In this document: piece after piece, positions 1-8,415 of the stretch
How positions within the stretch are numbered: position 1 is the first letter of the stretch
Layout: each line of letters begins with the position of its first letter
From: Sphaerisporangium siamense
GTDB taxonomy: Bacteria; Actinomycetota; Actinomycetes; Streptosporangiales; Streptosporangiaceae
Assembly: GCF_014205275.1 (NCBI RefSeq)
Contig: NZ_JACHND010000001.1
Coordinates: forward strand, 6,386,001 to 6,450,000
Direction of reading: 5' to 3'
Length of the DNA stretch: 64,000 nt
The notes under the pieces: model-generated
The model's input: only the letters and a program-made list of their open reading frames with translations
Told to the model about the DNA's origin: nothing
The model's database searches: none
Made by a program: the position numbers and the translations under genes

Positions 1-2
1 GG

Positions 3-776
3 GCGCGGGACCCGCAGGCGCGGATCGGCGGCTCGGTGAACCTGTACGCGGTGACGCCGGCCACCGGCGCGCCCGCCGACCTCGACGCCGCCCGGCGCGT
101 GGACGGGCTGCAGAACCGCTTCTTCCTGGACGCGCTGCTGAAGGGCTCCTATCCGGAGGACGTCGTGGCCGACCTGGCCGGGGTCACCGGGTTCGGCTTC
201 GTCAGGGACGGCGACATGGAGGTCGTCTCCACGCCGTTCGACATGCTGATGGTCAACTACTACAGCCGGTACACCGTGTCGGGGTCGGCGGAGGGCTCGG
301 CGTCGGCCTCGGCGGCGCCGACGGGCGCGGGCTCGCCGTGGCCGGGCAGCGAGGACGTGGGCTTCGTCAGGAGCGGGCGGCCCGTCACCTCCATGGGCTG
401 GGAGATCGACGAGTTCGGCCTGTACGAGGTGCTGCAGCGGGTGGCCCTGAACTACCCGGCCATCCCTCTGGTCGTGTCGGAGAACGGCGCGGCGTTCGAC
501 GACGTCGTGTCCGGCGGGGTGGTGGACGACCGGGAGCGCGTGGCCTACCTCCACGCCCACCTGCGCGCCTGCCACGCGGCGATCGCGGCGGGCGTCCCGC
601 TGCGGGGGTATTTCGCCTGGTCGCTGATGGACAATTTCGAGTGGGCCTGGGGCTACGGCAAGCGATTCGGGCTCGTGCACGTCGACTACGACACCCTGGT
701 CAGGACGCCGAAGGCGAGCGCGCGCTGGTACTCCCGCGCGATCCGCCGAGGCGGCCTGCGGGGTCCGGCAGAATAA
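3..776 (+). CDS. Family 1 beta-glucosidase, C-terminal part (5' end outside window)
   Basis: This is the C-terminal 257 residues of a glycoside hydrolase family 1 enzyme, which hydrolyses beta-glucosides such as cellobiose in the cytoplasm. The frame is open from the first full codon, so the gene begins upstream of the window. The catalytic nucleophile is the Glu of VVSENGAAF (about nt 480). The family's C-terminal signature follows: the WSLMDNFEWAWGY block that lines the glucose-binding site, and the RTPKASARWY end. A CebR-like LacI repressor follows 28 bp downstream on the same strand. In Streptomyces the cellobiose gene bglC sits beside cebR, so a cellobiose or cello-oligosaccharide role is likely but inferred from context. 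Nothing looks broken in the visible part. Confidence 0.93.
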   Translation, partial: ARDPQARIGGSVNLYAVTPATGAPADLDAARRVDGLQNRFFLDALLKGSYPEDVVADLAGVTGFGFVRDGDMEVVSTPFDMLMVNYYSRYTVSGSAEGSASASAAPTGAGSPWPGSEDVGFVRSGRPVTSMGWEIDEFGLYEVLQRVALNYPAIPLVVSENGAAFDDVVSGGVVDDRERVAYLHAHLRACHAAIAAGVPLRGYFAWSLMDNFEWAWGYGKRFGLVHVDYDTLVRTPKASARWYSRAIRRGGLRGPAE

Positions 777-804
777 GCCGAAAAGCCAGGAGGGGGCACC
801 TTCA

Positions 805-1824
805 ATGAACGGGGACCGCCGCTCGGGAGCGCGACCGACCCTGGAGGCGGTGGCGGCGCGCGCCGGGGTCGGCCGGGGCACGGTGTCGCGCGTCATCAAC
901 GGCTCGCCGAAGGTCAGCGAGAAGGCGCGCGAGGCCGTGCGGCAGGCGATCGACGAGCTCGGCTACGTGCCCAACCGGGCGGCGCGCACCCTGGTCACCC
1001 GGCGCACCGACACCGTCGCGCTGGTCGTCTCGGAGTCCGAGCAGCGGGTGTTCGACGAGCCGTTCTTCGCGGGCATCATCCGCGGCATCGGCTCGTCGCT
1101 GGCCGAGACCGGGCTCCAGCTCATCCTCACCATGGCGCAGTCGCGCCAGGAGCACGAGCGCCTGGAGCCGTACCTGACCGGGCAGCACGTGGACGGCGTG
1201 CTGCTGATCTCGCTGCACGGCGCCGACCCGCTGCCGGGCCGCCTGGAGGACATGGGCGTGCCGACCGTGCTCGGCGGCCGCCCGGTCGGGTTCACGCCCT
1301 ACAGCTACGTCGACATGGACAACAGGGCGGGCGCGCGGCAGGCGGTGAAGTACCTGCTCGGCAAGGGGCGGCGGCGCGTCGCCACGATCGCCGGGCCGCA
1401 GGACATGGGCGTGGGCGTGGACCGGCTGGCCGGTTACCGGGACGCGCTGCTCGCCACCGGCGTGCAGGAGCTGGTGGCGTTCGGCGACTTCAGCGAGGCC
1501 AGCGCGGTCGCGGCCACCGAGCGGCTGCTGGAGGCGCACCCGGACCTGGACGCGGTCTTCGCGGCCTCCGACGCCATGGCGATCGGCGCGATGCGGGTGC
1601 TGAAGGAGCACGGCAGGTCCATCCCGGGCGACGTCGCGGTGATCGGCTTCGAGGACTCGGCGATCGCGGCGCAGACCGTGCCGCCGCTGACCAGCGTCCA
1701 CCAGCCGACCGAGCTGATGGGGCGGCAGATGGCGCAGCTCCTGGTCGCCCGGATCAACGGCGAGCGCCTGGAGCAGCCGGTGGTCATCCTCGACACCCAC
1801 CTGGTGGAGCGCGGCTCGGCCTGA
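805..1824 (+). CDS. cebR: LacI-family repressor, CebR-like
   Basis: A 339-residue LacI/GalR-family repressor. The N-terminal helix-turn-helix is at about residues 12-31 (TLEAVAARAGVGRGTVSRVI), followed by the hinge and a periplasmic-binding-protein-like sugar domain ending in HQPTELMG...LVERGSA. Length and N-terminus match CebR, which in Streptomyces represses cellulose and cello-oligosaccharide genes until cellobiose binds. An AGGAGGGGG ribosome site lies about 9 nt before the ATG. It follows the beta-glucosidase gene by 28 bp and probably shares its transcript. Two sites close to the known CebR operator (TGGGAGCGCTCCCA) lie 1.4-1.5 kb downstream, before the aldose epimerase gene. LacI membership is certain; the CebR identity rests on similarity from memory plus these operators. 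Confidence 0.88.
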   Translation: MNGDRRSGARPTLEAVAARAGVGRGTVSRVINGSPKVSEKAREAVRQAIDELGYVPNRAARTLVTRRTDTVALVVSESEQRVFDEPFFAGIIRGIGSSLAETGLQLILTMAQSRQEHERLEPYLTGQHVDGVLLISLHGADPLPGRLEDMGVPTVLGGRPVGFTPYSYVDMDNRAGARQAVKYLLGKGRRRVATIAGPQDMGVGVDRLAGYRDALLATGVQELVAFGDFSEASAVAATERLLEAHPDLDAVFAASDAMAIGAMRVLKEHGRSIPGDVAVIGFEDSAIAAQTVPPLTSVHQPTELMGRQMAQLLVARINGERLEQPVVILDTHLVERGSA

Positions 1825-1830
1825 AATCCC

Positions 1831-1890
1831 GGCACGGTCCGGCACGGTCCGGCACGGGTCGGCACGGGTCGGCACGGGTCGGCACGGGTC
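1831..1890. repeat. Six-copy 10-bp tandem repeat
   Basis: Six head-to-tail 10-bp units lie just after the repressor stop codon: two GGCACGGTCC followed by four GGCACGGGTC. The array sits in the 169-bp gap before the P450 gene. It is too regular to be chance GC content. Copy number may vary between strains through slippage. No function is evident; it does not form an obvious hairpin. Confidence 0.9.
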
Positions 1891-1993
1891 GGGGCGCGGG
1901 CGTCTGCGCATTCTTTACGACTTCCGATAACTGCCTTAATTCACCGAAATTTCATGGCTTGTACGGTCTTAGCAGGAAAGGAAGGAGCACCTC

Positions 1994-3190
1994 GTGACCC
2001 AAGCCATGTCCAGCCCCGTGACCCTTCCCCTCGGCCGCCAGAACCCCTTCGACCCTCCCGCGGCGCTGCGCCGATGGCGCGAGGAGGGACCCATCCGCCC
2101 GATGCTCTACGCCGACGGCCACGTCGGCTGGCTGGTGACCGGCTATTCCACGGCACGTGCCGTGCTGGCCGACCCGCGGTTCACCACCGACACCAAGCTG
2201 CTGCACCCGCCGATCGGCCAGCGGGCGACCCAGCGGATCCTGGAGGACGTTCCCGGGTTCTTCCTGCAGAAGGACCCGCCCGAGCACACGCGCTTCCGCG
2301 GCCGTCTCGCGGGCCACTTCACCGTGCGCAGGGTGCAGGCGCTGGAGCCCAGGATCGCCGAGATCACCGGCGAGCACCTCGACGCCATGGAGGTGTCCGG
2401 CCCGCCCGCCGATCTGGTGCGGGAGTTCGCGCTGCCCATCCCGTCCCTGGTCATCTGCGAGGTGCTCGGCGTGCCCTACAGCGGGCACGAGCGGTTCCAG
2501 CGGCGCTCGGCCGCGCTGCTCGACCTGTCCTCCACGCCCGATCAGGTGCGCGAGGCGCTGGACGACCTGATGGACTTCACGCGCGAGCTGGTGGCGCTGA
2601 AGCGGGCCGAGCCGGGCGACGACCTGATCAGCGCGCTGGCCGCCGACCGGGGGCTCACCACCGACGAGGTCACCGGCGTGGCGGTGCTGCTGCTGGTGGC
2701 CGGGCACGAGACCACGGCCAACATGCTCGCGCTCGGCACCTTCACCCTGCTGCGCAACCCCGCCCAGCTCGCCGCCCTGCGCGCCGACCCCTCGCTGATC
2801 GGCTCGGCGGTGGAGGAGCTGCTCCGGTACCTGACGATCGTCCACCTCGGGCCGGTGCGCGCGGCGCGCGAGGACGTCGAGATCGACGGGCACGCGATCC
2901 GGGCGGGCGACTCGGTGACGCTCTCGCTGCCTGCCGCCAACCGCGACCCGGCCCGCTTCGAGAACCCCGAGAGCCTGGACATCACCCGGCAGGCCGCCGG
3001 GCACCTGTCCTTCGGGCACGGCGTCCACCAGTGCCTCGGCCAGCAGCTCGCCCGCATGGAGATGCGCGTGGCCTACCCCGCGCTGCTGCGGCGCTTCCCT
3101 GACCTGCGCCTGGACCTGCCGGCCGACCAGGTGCCGACCCGGACGAGCAGGGCCATCTACGGCGTCCACACGCTGCCGGTCGCCTGGTAG
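1994..3190 (+). CDS. Cytochrome P450 (class I bacterial type)
   Basis: A soluble 398-residue bacterial P450 monooxygenase. The I-helix oxygen-activation motif AGHETT is at about residues 236-241. The K-helix ExxR lies in EELLR, and the haem-binding loop is FGHGVHQCLGQQ with the thiolate Cys at about residue 347. The GTG start at 1994 is preceded by a purine-rich AGGAAAGGAAGGAG site. It needs a ferredoxin and reductase; none is adjacent, but a ferredoxin/reductase pair lies near 10.7-12.3 kb. It stands alone between the CebR-like gene and the epimerase, closed by a hairpin. Substrate unknown; the general look is CYP105/CYP107-like, which is an impression and not a measured assignment. Confidence 0.95.
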   Translation: MTQAMSSPVTLPLGRQNPFDPPAALRRWREEGPIRPMLYADGHVGWLVTGYSTARAVLADPRFTTDTKLLHPPIGQRATQRILEDVPGFFLQKDPPEHTRFRGRLAGHFTVRRVQALEPRIAEITGEHLDAMEVSGPPADLVREFALPIPSLVICEVLGVPYSGHERFQRRSAALLDLSSTPDQVREALDDLMDFTRELVALKRAEPGDDLISALAADRGLTTDEVTGVAVLLLVAGHETTANMLALGTFTLLRNPAQLAALRADPSLIGSAVEELLRYLTIVHLGPVRAAREDVEIDGHAIRAGDSVTLSLPAANRDPARFENPESLDITRQAAGHLSFGHGVHQCLGQQLARMEMRVAYPALLRRFPDLRLDLPADQVPTRTSRAIYGVHTLPVAW

Positions 3191-3195
3191 GGCGG

Positions 3196-3237
3196 CCCGC
3201 GTCCGCGGCCGGTTCCCCCGGGCGGCCGCGGACGGGC
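3196..3237 (+). terminator. GC hairpin after P450 gene
   Basis: A perfect 10-bp inverted repeat (GTCCGCGGCC at 3201-3210 with GGCCGCGGAC at 3224-3233), with further near-pairing outside it, starts a few bases after the P450 stop. It has no T-tract, as is common in actinomycetes. It probably ends the P450 transcript before the epimerase promoter. Confidence 0.6.
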
Positions 3238-3239
3238 AC

Positions 3240-3253
3240 TGGGAGCGATCCCA
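3240..3253. promoter_or_regulatory. CebR-like operator, distal copy
   Basis: TGGGAGCGATCCCA differs at one position from the CebR consensus TGGGAGCGCTCCCA. It lies 98 bp centre-to-centre upstream of a second copy, which would suit looping by a LacI-family tetramer or independent dimer binding. Confidence 0.72.
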
Positions 3254-3337
3254 TGACGGTGGCGCCACTAGAGGGGAACTTGACATGATGTGCAAGAAAA
3301 TCCGACTTCATGCCTGACGATTGCGCGGGCCAGGCCG

Positions 3338-3351
3338 TGGGAGCGCTCCCT
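3338..3351. promoter_or_regulatory. CebR-like operator, proximal copy
   Basis: TGGGAGCGCTCCCT matches 13 of 14 bases of the CebR consensus and contains a perfect 12-bp palindrome at 3339-3350. Its last base coincides with the first base of the predicted -35 hexamer of the epimerase promoter, so a bound repressor would block RNA polymerase. Confidence 0.82.
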
Positions 3352-3379
3352 TGCCATACCCTCACAGCATGGCTAAATT
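3351..3379 (+). promoter_or_regulatory. Promoter of the aldose epimerase gene
   Basis: TTGCCA (3351-3356) and TAAATT (3374-3379) are separated by exactly 17 bp, matching the housekeeping sigma consensus at 5 of 6 and 4 of 6 bases. The predicted transcript starts near 3386, about 85 nt before the GTG start. The CebR-like operator abuts the -35. A separate TTGACA at 3280-3285 has no good -10 partner. Confidence 0.6.
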
Positions 3380-3470
3380 TTGATCACCGCGCGGCAACGG
3401 GGATGATGGAGCCTGCCGCCCGGGTTTCTCCCGGTTCGCGGCGGTTCACCGGCCGACGAGAGGATCCCCC

Positions 3471-4364
3471 GTGCCTCAGTACGTTATCCAGGGTGGCGAC
3501 TACCGCGCCGTGATATCCGGCTCGGGCGGCGCGCTGAGGATCCTCCGGCACGGTGACCGCGATCTGGTGACGAGCTGGCCGCAGGACGGCCCCGTCCCCT
3601 TCTACAGCGGCACGCTGCTCGCGCCGTGGCCGAACCGGGTGGCCCACGGGCGCTACACCTTCCGGGGCGAGACCTTCCAGGTGCCCGTCAACGAGCCGGA
3701 GCGCGGCCACGCTTTGCACGGCCTCGTCGCCTTCGCCGGCTGGCGGGCCGCCGGGCCGCACGCGGACGGCGACGCGTCCGTCCGGCTCACCCACACCGTC
3801 GAGCCCTCCCCCGGCTACCCGTTCCGGCTGCGCCTGGAGGTCCGGCACGCCCTCGGCCCCGGAGGGCTCACCACCACCCTCACCGCCGAGAACACCGGCG
3901 ACCTGCCGGCCCCCTACGGCTGCGGCACCCACCCCTGGCTGATCGCCGGCGACGGCCCCGAGAGCGGCTGGGAGCTGGCGCTGCCCGCCGACCGGGTGCT
4001 GCTCACCGACGAGGAGCTCCTGCCCGCCGCCCTGCGGCCGGTCGAGGAGACCCCGTTCGACTTCCGCGACCCGCGCCCGATCGGCGGCACCTCCGCCGAC
4101 CACGCCTTCACCGGCCTGGCCATGGGGCCGGACGGCCTCACCGGGGTGGGGCTGCGCGGCCCGGGCGGCGGCGGCGTGCGGATCGCCTGGGACCCCGCGG
4201 TGCTGCCGTGGGCCCAGGTCTGCACCGGCACCGGCTTCGGCCACCGGGGCATCGCCGTCGAGCCGATGACCTGCCCCGCGGACGCCTTCAACTCCGGCAC
4301 GGACCTCGTGGTGCTCGACCCCGGAGCCAAGCACGAAGCCGGTTGGACGATCTCGGCCCTCTGA
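3471..4364 (+). CDS. Aldose 1-epimerase family protein
   Basis: A 297-residue cytoplasmic mutarotase-fold protein that interconverts alpha and beta anomers of aldoses such as glucose or galactose. Conserved catalytic-site elements are present: His in GHALHGLV, His in CGTHPWL, and the Glu base in the C-terminal AVEPMTCPADAFN segment. The fold is all beta and the length is normal for the YihR-like branch. The GTG start follows a GAGAGGA site. Two CebR-like operators lie upstream, one abutting its promoter. This suggests the enzyme processes beta-glucose released by the nearby beta-glucosidase and is induced by cellobiose; that link is inference. The APH-fold kinase gene follows on the same strand after 126 bp. 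Confidence 0.9.
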   Translation: MPQYVIQGGDYRAVISGSGGALRILRHGDRDLVTSWPQDGPVPFYSGTLLAPWPNRVAHGRYTFRGETFQVPVNEPERGHALHGLVAFAGWRAAGPHADGDASVRLTHTVEPSPGYPFRLRLEVRHALGPGGLTTTLTAENTGDLPAPYGCGTHPWLIAGDGPESGWELALPADRVLLTDEELLPAALRPVEETPFDFRDPRPIGGTSADHAFTGLAMGPDGLTGVGLRGPGGGGVRIAWDPAVLPWAQVCTGTGFGHRGIAVEPMTCPADAFNSGTDLVVLDPGAKHEAGWTISAL

Positions 4365-4490
4365 GCGTCCCTCCCCGGCTTCCACCGGCCGGGAACCGGC
4401 CCCGGCCGCGCGCCGTCCCGCCACGCCTGGTGACGGCTCGGCGTCGCCGCCGAACCCCTCATCCCCCGACGACCTAAGTGATGTGACCGA

Positions 4491-5489
4491 ATGGAGAGCA
4501 GGACCAAGCGCCGGCTGACCCCCGCCCAACTCGACGCGCTCGCCGCCAGGGCGCTGGGCGCGGAGGTCGGCTCCGCCGAGGAGCTCCTGGACGGCTTCGC
4601 CAACGCGGTGTGGCGGCTGACCCTGAAGGACGGCCGCCAGGTCGTGCTGAAGGCCGGCCCGCCGCCCGGCCTGGAGGGACTCCGCTACGAACGCGACCTG
4701 CTGCGCACCGAGGCGCTGGTGTACCACCTGGCCACGCCCACGGGGCTCCCGCTGCCCCGGCTGCTGCAGTCGGGCTTCGACGACCCCGAGCTCGGCGGCG
4801 ACTACCTGATCATGTCGGCGCTGGACGGCGTGCCGTGGAACCAGGCGCCCTCGCTCGGCGAGGCCGACCAGCGATCGCTGCGCCACCAGCTCGGCGGCCA
4901 TATCGCCACGCTGCACGGCATCCCCGGCGACGGCGTGTACGGCTATCCGTACGCGGCGCTGACCGGGACGAACTGGCGCGACGCGTTCCTGACCATGACC
5001 GGCGCGCTGCTGGACGACGCCGTGCGGTACGCGACCCCGCTGCCGCGGACGCTGGTGGAGATCGCGGGCGCCGTCTACTCCAACGCCGCCGCGCTGGAGG
5101 AGGTCACCGCGCCGGCCCTGGTGCACTTCGACCTCTGGCCGGGCAACGTGTTCCTGACGCCGCCCTCGGAGGGGCCGCCGCGCATCCAGGCCCTGATCGA
5201 CTACGAGCGGGCGTTCTGGGGCGATCCGCTGGCCGACTTCGTGTCGCCGACGATCTTCGGCGAGCTGGGCGACGACGACCCGGTCCTCGCCGGCTACCGC
5301 GAGGCGGGCGGCAAGGTGGAGCTGACGCCCGGGGCCCGCACCCGCGAGGCGATGTACCGCGTGTACCTGTACCTGGTGCTGCTGGTAGAGAACGGCCCCC
5401 GGCAGTACCCGGAGGAGTCCTACGGGCGGATCCGCGGCCTGGCCACCGAGGGGCTCTCCAAGAGCCTGGACGTGCTCACGAGGCGCTGA
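4491..5489 (+). CDS. Aminoglycoside phosphotransferase/fructosamine kinase-fold protein
   Basis: A 332-residue APH-superfamily small-molecule kinase. The N-lobe carries the ATP-binding strand and VVLKA lysine. The catalytic loop is VHFDLWPGNVF (about residue 210; HxDxxxxN form), followed by the metal-binding LIDYERAFWGDPLADF segment. These motifs show an active-kinase layout, but the substrate could be a sugar, an amine or an antibiotic. It follows the aldose epimerase, so a sugar or fructosamine substrate is plausible; resistance cannot be inferred. The ribosome site before the ATG is poor, and no better start lies in frame nearby. Confidence 0.85.
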   Translation: MESRTKRRLTPAQLDALAARALGAEVGSAEELLDGFANAVWRLTLKDGRQVVLKAGPPPGLEGLRYERDLLRTEALVYHLATPTGLPLPRLLQSGFDDPELGGDYLIMSALDGVPWNQAPSLGEADQRSLRHQLGGHIATLHGIPGDGVYGYPYAALTGTNWRDAFLTMTGALLDDAVRYATPLPRTLVEIAGAVYSNAAALEEVTAPALVHFDLWPGNVFLTPPSEGPPRIQALIDYERAFWGDPLADFVSPTIFGELGDDDPVLAGYREAGGKVELTPGARTREAMYRVYLYLVLLVENGPRQYPEESYGRIRGLATEGLSKSLDVLTRR

Positions 5490-5636
5490 GCCCTCTCCTC
5501 CCGCGCGCCGCGACGGGCGTGGCGGTCCACGCAGCGGTGGCGCACCGGACGCGACAGGCGGCGGCGCGCGGGCAGGGCCGCCCAGGGACCCGGTCCCCGG
5601 ACGGCCGGCCCGTCCTCACGCGTTGCCATCGCCGGG

Positions 5637-6215
5637 TCAGCGTCCCTCGTGCGCGCGGTCGCCCGCGACGAGCCGGTCGTTCGGCTCCGCCGGCCGGCGC
5701 GCACCCGCGCCCACGCGATCCTCCCGGCCCGCCCGGTCGGCCCGGTCCGCCCGGTCGGCCCTGTCCTCGGCCCGGTCGTCGACGCCGTCGCCGTCCTTGT
5801 CGTGGACGTGCGCGTGGCGTCCGAGCGGCCTCGCGGCCGACTCCGGCGCCGGGGCCTGGGCCGGGACGTAGCCGGTGGCGCGGGGCGCGGCCGCCGGGGT
5901 GGTGGACTCGGCCTCCAGCCGGCGCTCCAGCGTCCGCTTCTCCTCCTCCAGGCGCGCGACCTTGTCGGCCTCGGCGCGGACCTCGCGCAGGCGCCTGCGC
6001 CTGGCCCCCGAGCGGCGCATGCCGCCGGTGAGCACCATCAGGCCGATGAGGAAGACCGCCGCGGTCGCCGCGCCCGCGAGGAACAGCTCCAGCGCGGACA
6101 TCTCGATCGTCCGGTCCAGCACGGTGACCGCCGCCACGCCGCCGGCGCCGTCGTTCGCCACCGCCACCAGGGCGGCGCCGGCGAGCACGACCAGTAACAT
6201 GCCCAGTATGATCAT
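5637..6215 (-). CDS. Small membrane protein with coiled coil and Asp/Arg-rich tail
   Basis: A 192-residue protein of unknown function. Two N-terminal transmembrane segments (about residues 1-22 and 42-65) form a hairpin resembling LapA-type proteins. A charged coiled coil follows (about 68-105, RRLREVRAEADKVARLEEEK). The low-complexity tail contains DKDGDGVDD, which resembles a calcium-binding loop, and a repeated DRA run. GTTGAGG precedes the ATG. It is a single gene between the kinase and the DAHP synthase, on the opposite strand to both. The tail is encoded by GC-rich repetitive DNA and may vary in length between strains. Function is not assigned. Confidence 0.7.
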   Translation of the reverse strand: MIILGMLLVVLAGAALVAVANDGAGGVAAVTVLDRTIEMSALELFLAGAATAAVFLIGLMVLTGGMRRSGARRRRLREVRAEADKVARLEEEKRTLERRLEAESTTPAAAPRATGYVPAQAPAPESAARPLGRHAHVHDKDGDGVDDRAEDRADRADRADRAGREDRVGAGARRPAEPNDRLVAGDRAHEGR

Positions 6216-6507
6216 GTGACCTCAACTCCACGTCGCTCGCTGCCAACCCCTTGCAGGGGCGCCCTCCGACTGCCCGCGACGCCGCCGGTTATGCCTGTCG
6301 CGGCTCCCCCGCGCCCCGCCCGGCGTCGCCGGCGCGCCCAGGCGGCGTTCCACCGGCCCGAACGCGCCTGCCGGGCACGCGCGAACCCCAGAAGCACCCC
6401 CTAAATCCTTGGCGGGCCCGGCATCCGCGGCGCCGGGTGCCGGAAATCTTTCTCACCCTGTGGACACGACCTCGGTGGGACCCCAGGACGTGCAATAGCC
6501 TTTCAGG

Positions 6508-7848
6508 GTGAGCGCCGAACCGATCAACCTCGATAGCTGGCGGGACCTCCCCGCCGCCCAGCAGCCCGACTGGCCCGACCGGTCCGCGCTGGAGTCCGTC
6601 GTCGCCGAGTTGCACGGCCTGCCGCCGCTGGTGTTCGCCGGGGAGTGCGACGAGCTCAAGGACCGTCTCGCCGCCGTCGCGCGGGGCGAGGCGTTCGTCC
6701 TCCAGGGCGGTGACTGCGCCGAGACCTTCGCCGGCGCCACCGCCGACAACGTCCGCAACAAGCTGAAGACGTTGTTGCAGATGGCCATCGTGCTCACCTA
6801 CGCCGGCCGCGTCCCCGTCGTCAAGATCGGCCGCTTGGCGGGGCAGTTCGCCAAGCCGCGCTCCAAGCCGACCGAGACCCGCGGCGGGGTCGAGCTCCCG
6901 GCCTACCGCGGTGACATGGTCAACGGCTTCGACTTCACCCCCGAGGCCCGCACGCCCGACCCCGTGCGCCTGCTGCGGGCGTACCACTCCTCCGCGGTGA
7001 CGCTCAACCTGGCCCGCGCCTTCACCAAGGGCGGGTACGCCGACCTGCGCCAGGTCCACGCCTGGAACCAGGACTTCGTGGCCGAGTCCCCGGCGGGCCG
7101 CCGCTACGAGCAGCTCGCCCGCGAGATCGACCAGGCCCTGGCGTTCATGCACGCCTGCCGCGCCGATCCCGAAGAGTTCCACACGGTCGAGTTCTACTCC
7201 TCGCACGAGGCGCTGATCCTCGACTACGACCGCGCCCTCACCCGCGTCGACTCCCGCACCGGCCTGCCGTACGACGTGTCGGCCCACATGGTCTGGATCG
7301 GCGAGCGCACCCGCCAGCTCGACGGCGCCCACGTGGAGTTCTTCAGCCGCATCCGCAACCCCATCGGCGTCAAGCTCGGCCCGACCACCTCGCCCGAGGA
7401 CGCGCTGACGCTGATCGACAAGCTCAACCCGGCCAACGAGCCGGGGCGGCTCACCTTCATCGCGCGCATGGGCGCCTCCAAGGTGCGCGACGCGCTGCCG
7501 CCGCTGGTCGAGAAGATCCGGGCGAGCGGCGCGCAGATCGCCTGGATCTGCGACCCGATGCACGGCAACACCTTCGAGGCCCCGAGCGGGCACAAGACCC
7601 GCAGGCTCGACGACGTGCTCGACGAGGTGGCGGGCTTCTTCGAGGTGCACCGCGCGCTCGGCACCCATCCGGGCGGCATCCACATCGAGTTCACCGGCGA
7701 CGACGTCACCGAGTGCGTCGGTGGCGGCCACCCGATCGTCGAGGAAGATCTGGCGCTGCGCTACGAGACCGCCTGCGACCCCCGCCTCAACCGCGGCCAG
7801 TCGCTGGACCTGGCCTTCCGCGTCGCCGAGCTCTACCGCCTGAGCTGA
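6508..7848 (+). CDS. aroG: Class II 3-deoxy-7-phosphoheptulonate synthase (DAHP synthase)
   Basis: A 446-residue class II (plant-type) DAHP synthase, first enzyme of the shikimate pathway, condensing phosphoenolpyruvate with erythrose 4-phosphate. Family landmarks run in order: LQGGDCAETF near residue 70, KIGRLAGQFAKPRS, GDMVNGFD, the metal and substrate segments around DPMHGNT, and HIEFTGDDVTECVGG near the C-terminus. Length is normal. The start is GTG with only a weak upstream TTCAGG, so translation from a very short leader is possible. The gene is monocistronic and ends at a strong hairpin shared with the convergent thioredoxin gene. It may supply housekeeping or secondary aromatic biosynthesis; there is no aromatic cluster here. 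Confidence 0.97.
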   Translation: MSAEPINLDSWRDLPAAQQPDWPDRSALESVVAELHGLPPLVFAGECDELKDRLAAVARGEAFVLQGGDCAETFAGATADNVRNKLKTLLQMAIVLTYAGRVPVVKIGRLAGQFAKPRSKPTETRGGVELPAYRGDMVNGFDFTPEARTPDPVRLLRAYHSSAVTLNLARAFTKGGYADLRQVHAWNQDFVAESPAGRRYEQLAREIDQALAFMHACRADPEEFHTVEFYSSHEALILDYDRALTRVDSRTGLPYDVSAHMVWIGERTRQLDGAHVEFFSRIRNPIGVKLGPTTSPEDALTLIDKLNPANEPGRLTFIARMGASKVRDALPPLVEKIRASGAQIAWICDPMHGNTFEAPSGHKTRRLDDVLDEVAGFFEVHRALGTHPGGIHIEFTGDDVTECVGGGHPIVEEDLALRYETACDPRLNRGQSLDLAFRVAELYRLS

Positions 7849-7857
7849 TCGCACAGA

Positions 7858-7890
7858 AGAGCCGGCCCCCGCTGAGCGGAGGCCGGCTCT
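7858..7890. terminator. Bidirectional terminator
   Basis: A perfect 10-bp stem (AGAGCCGGCC at 7858-7867 with GGCCGGCTCT at 7881-7890) encloses an inner CCGCT/AGCGG stem. It lies between the convergent DAHP synthase and thioredoxin genes and can serve both. Confidence 0.85.
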
Positions 7891-7911
7891 GTCACGTTCA
7901 GGCGGCGATCG

Positions 7912-8310
7912 TCACGGACGGCGGCCGTCCTCCGGGCCCTCGGCGCGGCCGGAGTCGATGTCGTTGGCGATCTCCTTGCGGATGGCCTCCATGTCCAGCG
8001 CGCGGACCTGGGTGATCAGGTCCTCCAGGGCGGGAGCGGGGAGGGCGCCCGGCTGGGCGAAGACCACGATGCCGTCCCGGATGGCCATCACGGTCGGGAT
8101 CGAGGTGATGTCGAACCCTTCCGCCAGCGCCCGCTCGGCGTCGGTGTCGATCTTCCCGAAGGTGATGTCCGCGTGCTTCTGGGACGCCTTCTCGAAGATG
8201 GGGCCGAACGTGCGGCACGGCCCGCACCAGGCGGCCCAGAAGTCGAGGAGGACGATCCCCTCGTCGGCGATCTCGTTGAAGTTGGACTCGGTCACCGCGA
8301 TCGTCGCCAC
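7912..8310 (-). CDS. Thioredoxin family protein
   Basis: A 132-residue thioredoxin-fold protein with the redox site FWAAWCGPC (Cys at residues 29 and 32) and the cis-Pro segment SIPTVMAI. It would reduce disulphides in the cytoplasm; there is no signal peptide or membrane anchor. The start is placed at GTG 8310 because GAGGAG lies 7 nt upstream. The longer open frame to 8382 adds a poorly conserved 24-residue extension without a good ribosome site. The C-terminal 30 residues are charged and extend past the thioredoxin core. The gene stands alone, convergent with the DAHP synthase. Confidence 0.93.
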   Translation of the reverse strand: MATIAVTESNFNEIADEGIVLLDFWAAWCGPCRTFGPIFEKASQKHADITFGKIDTDAERALAEGFDITSIPTVMAIRDGIVVFAQPGALPAPALEDLITQVRALDMEAIRKEIANDIDSGRAEGPEDGRRP

Positions 8311-8415
8311 AGATGGCTCCTCGGTCTCGTCTCTCGTCGTGTCGATCGGCATAACCACGTACCCGTTCACCGCATTCCGCACACGAACCCGCCCGGTCCG
8401 TACCTGGAATGCGGC

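Noticed and set aside
3384-5126. 580-codon minus-strand frame across epimerase and kinase genes
   Set aside because: It spans two real plus-strand genes and their gap; no domain is seen.
8310-8382. Longer N-terminus for thioredoxin
   Set aside because: GAGGAG sits 7 nt before GTG 8310, and the extra 24 residues are not thioredoxin-like.
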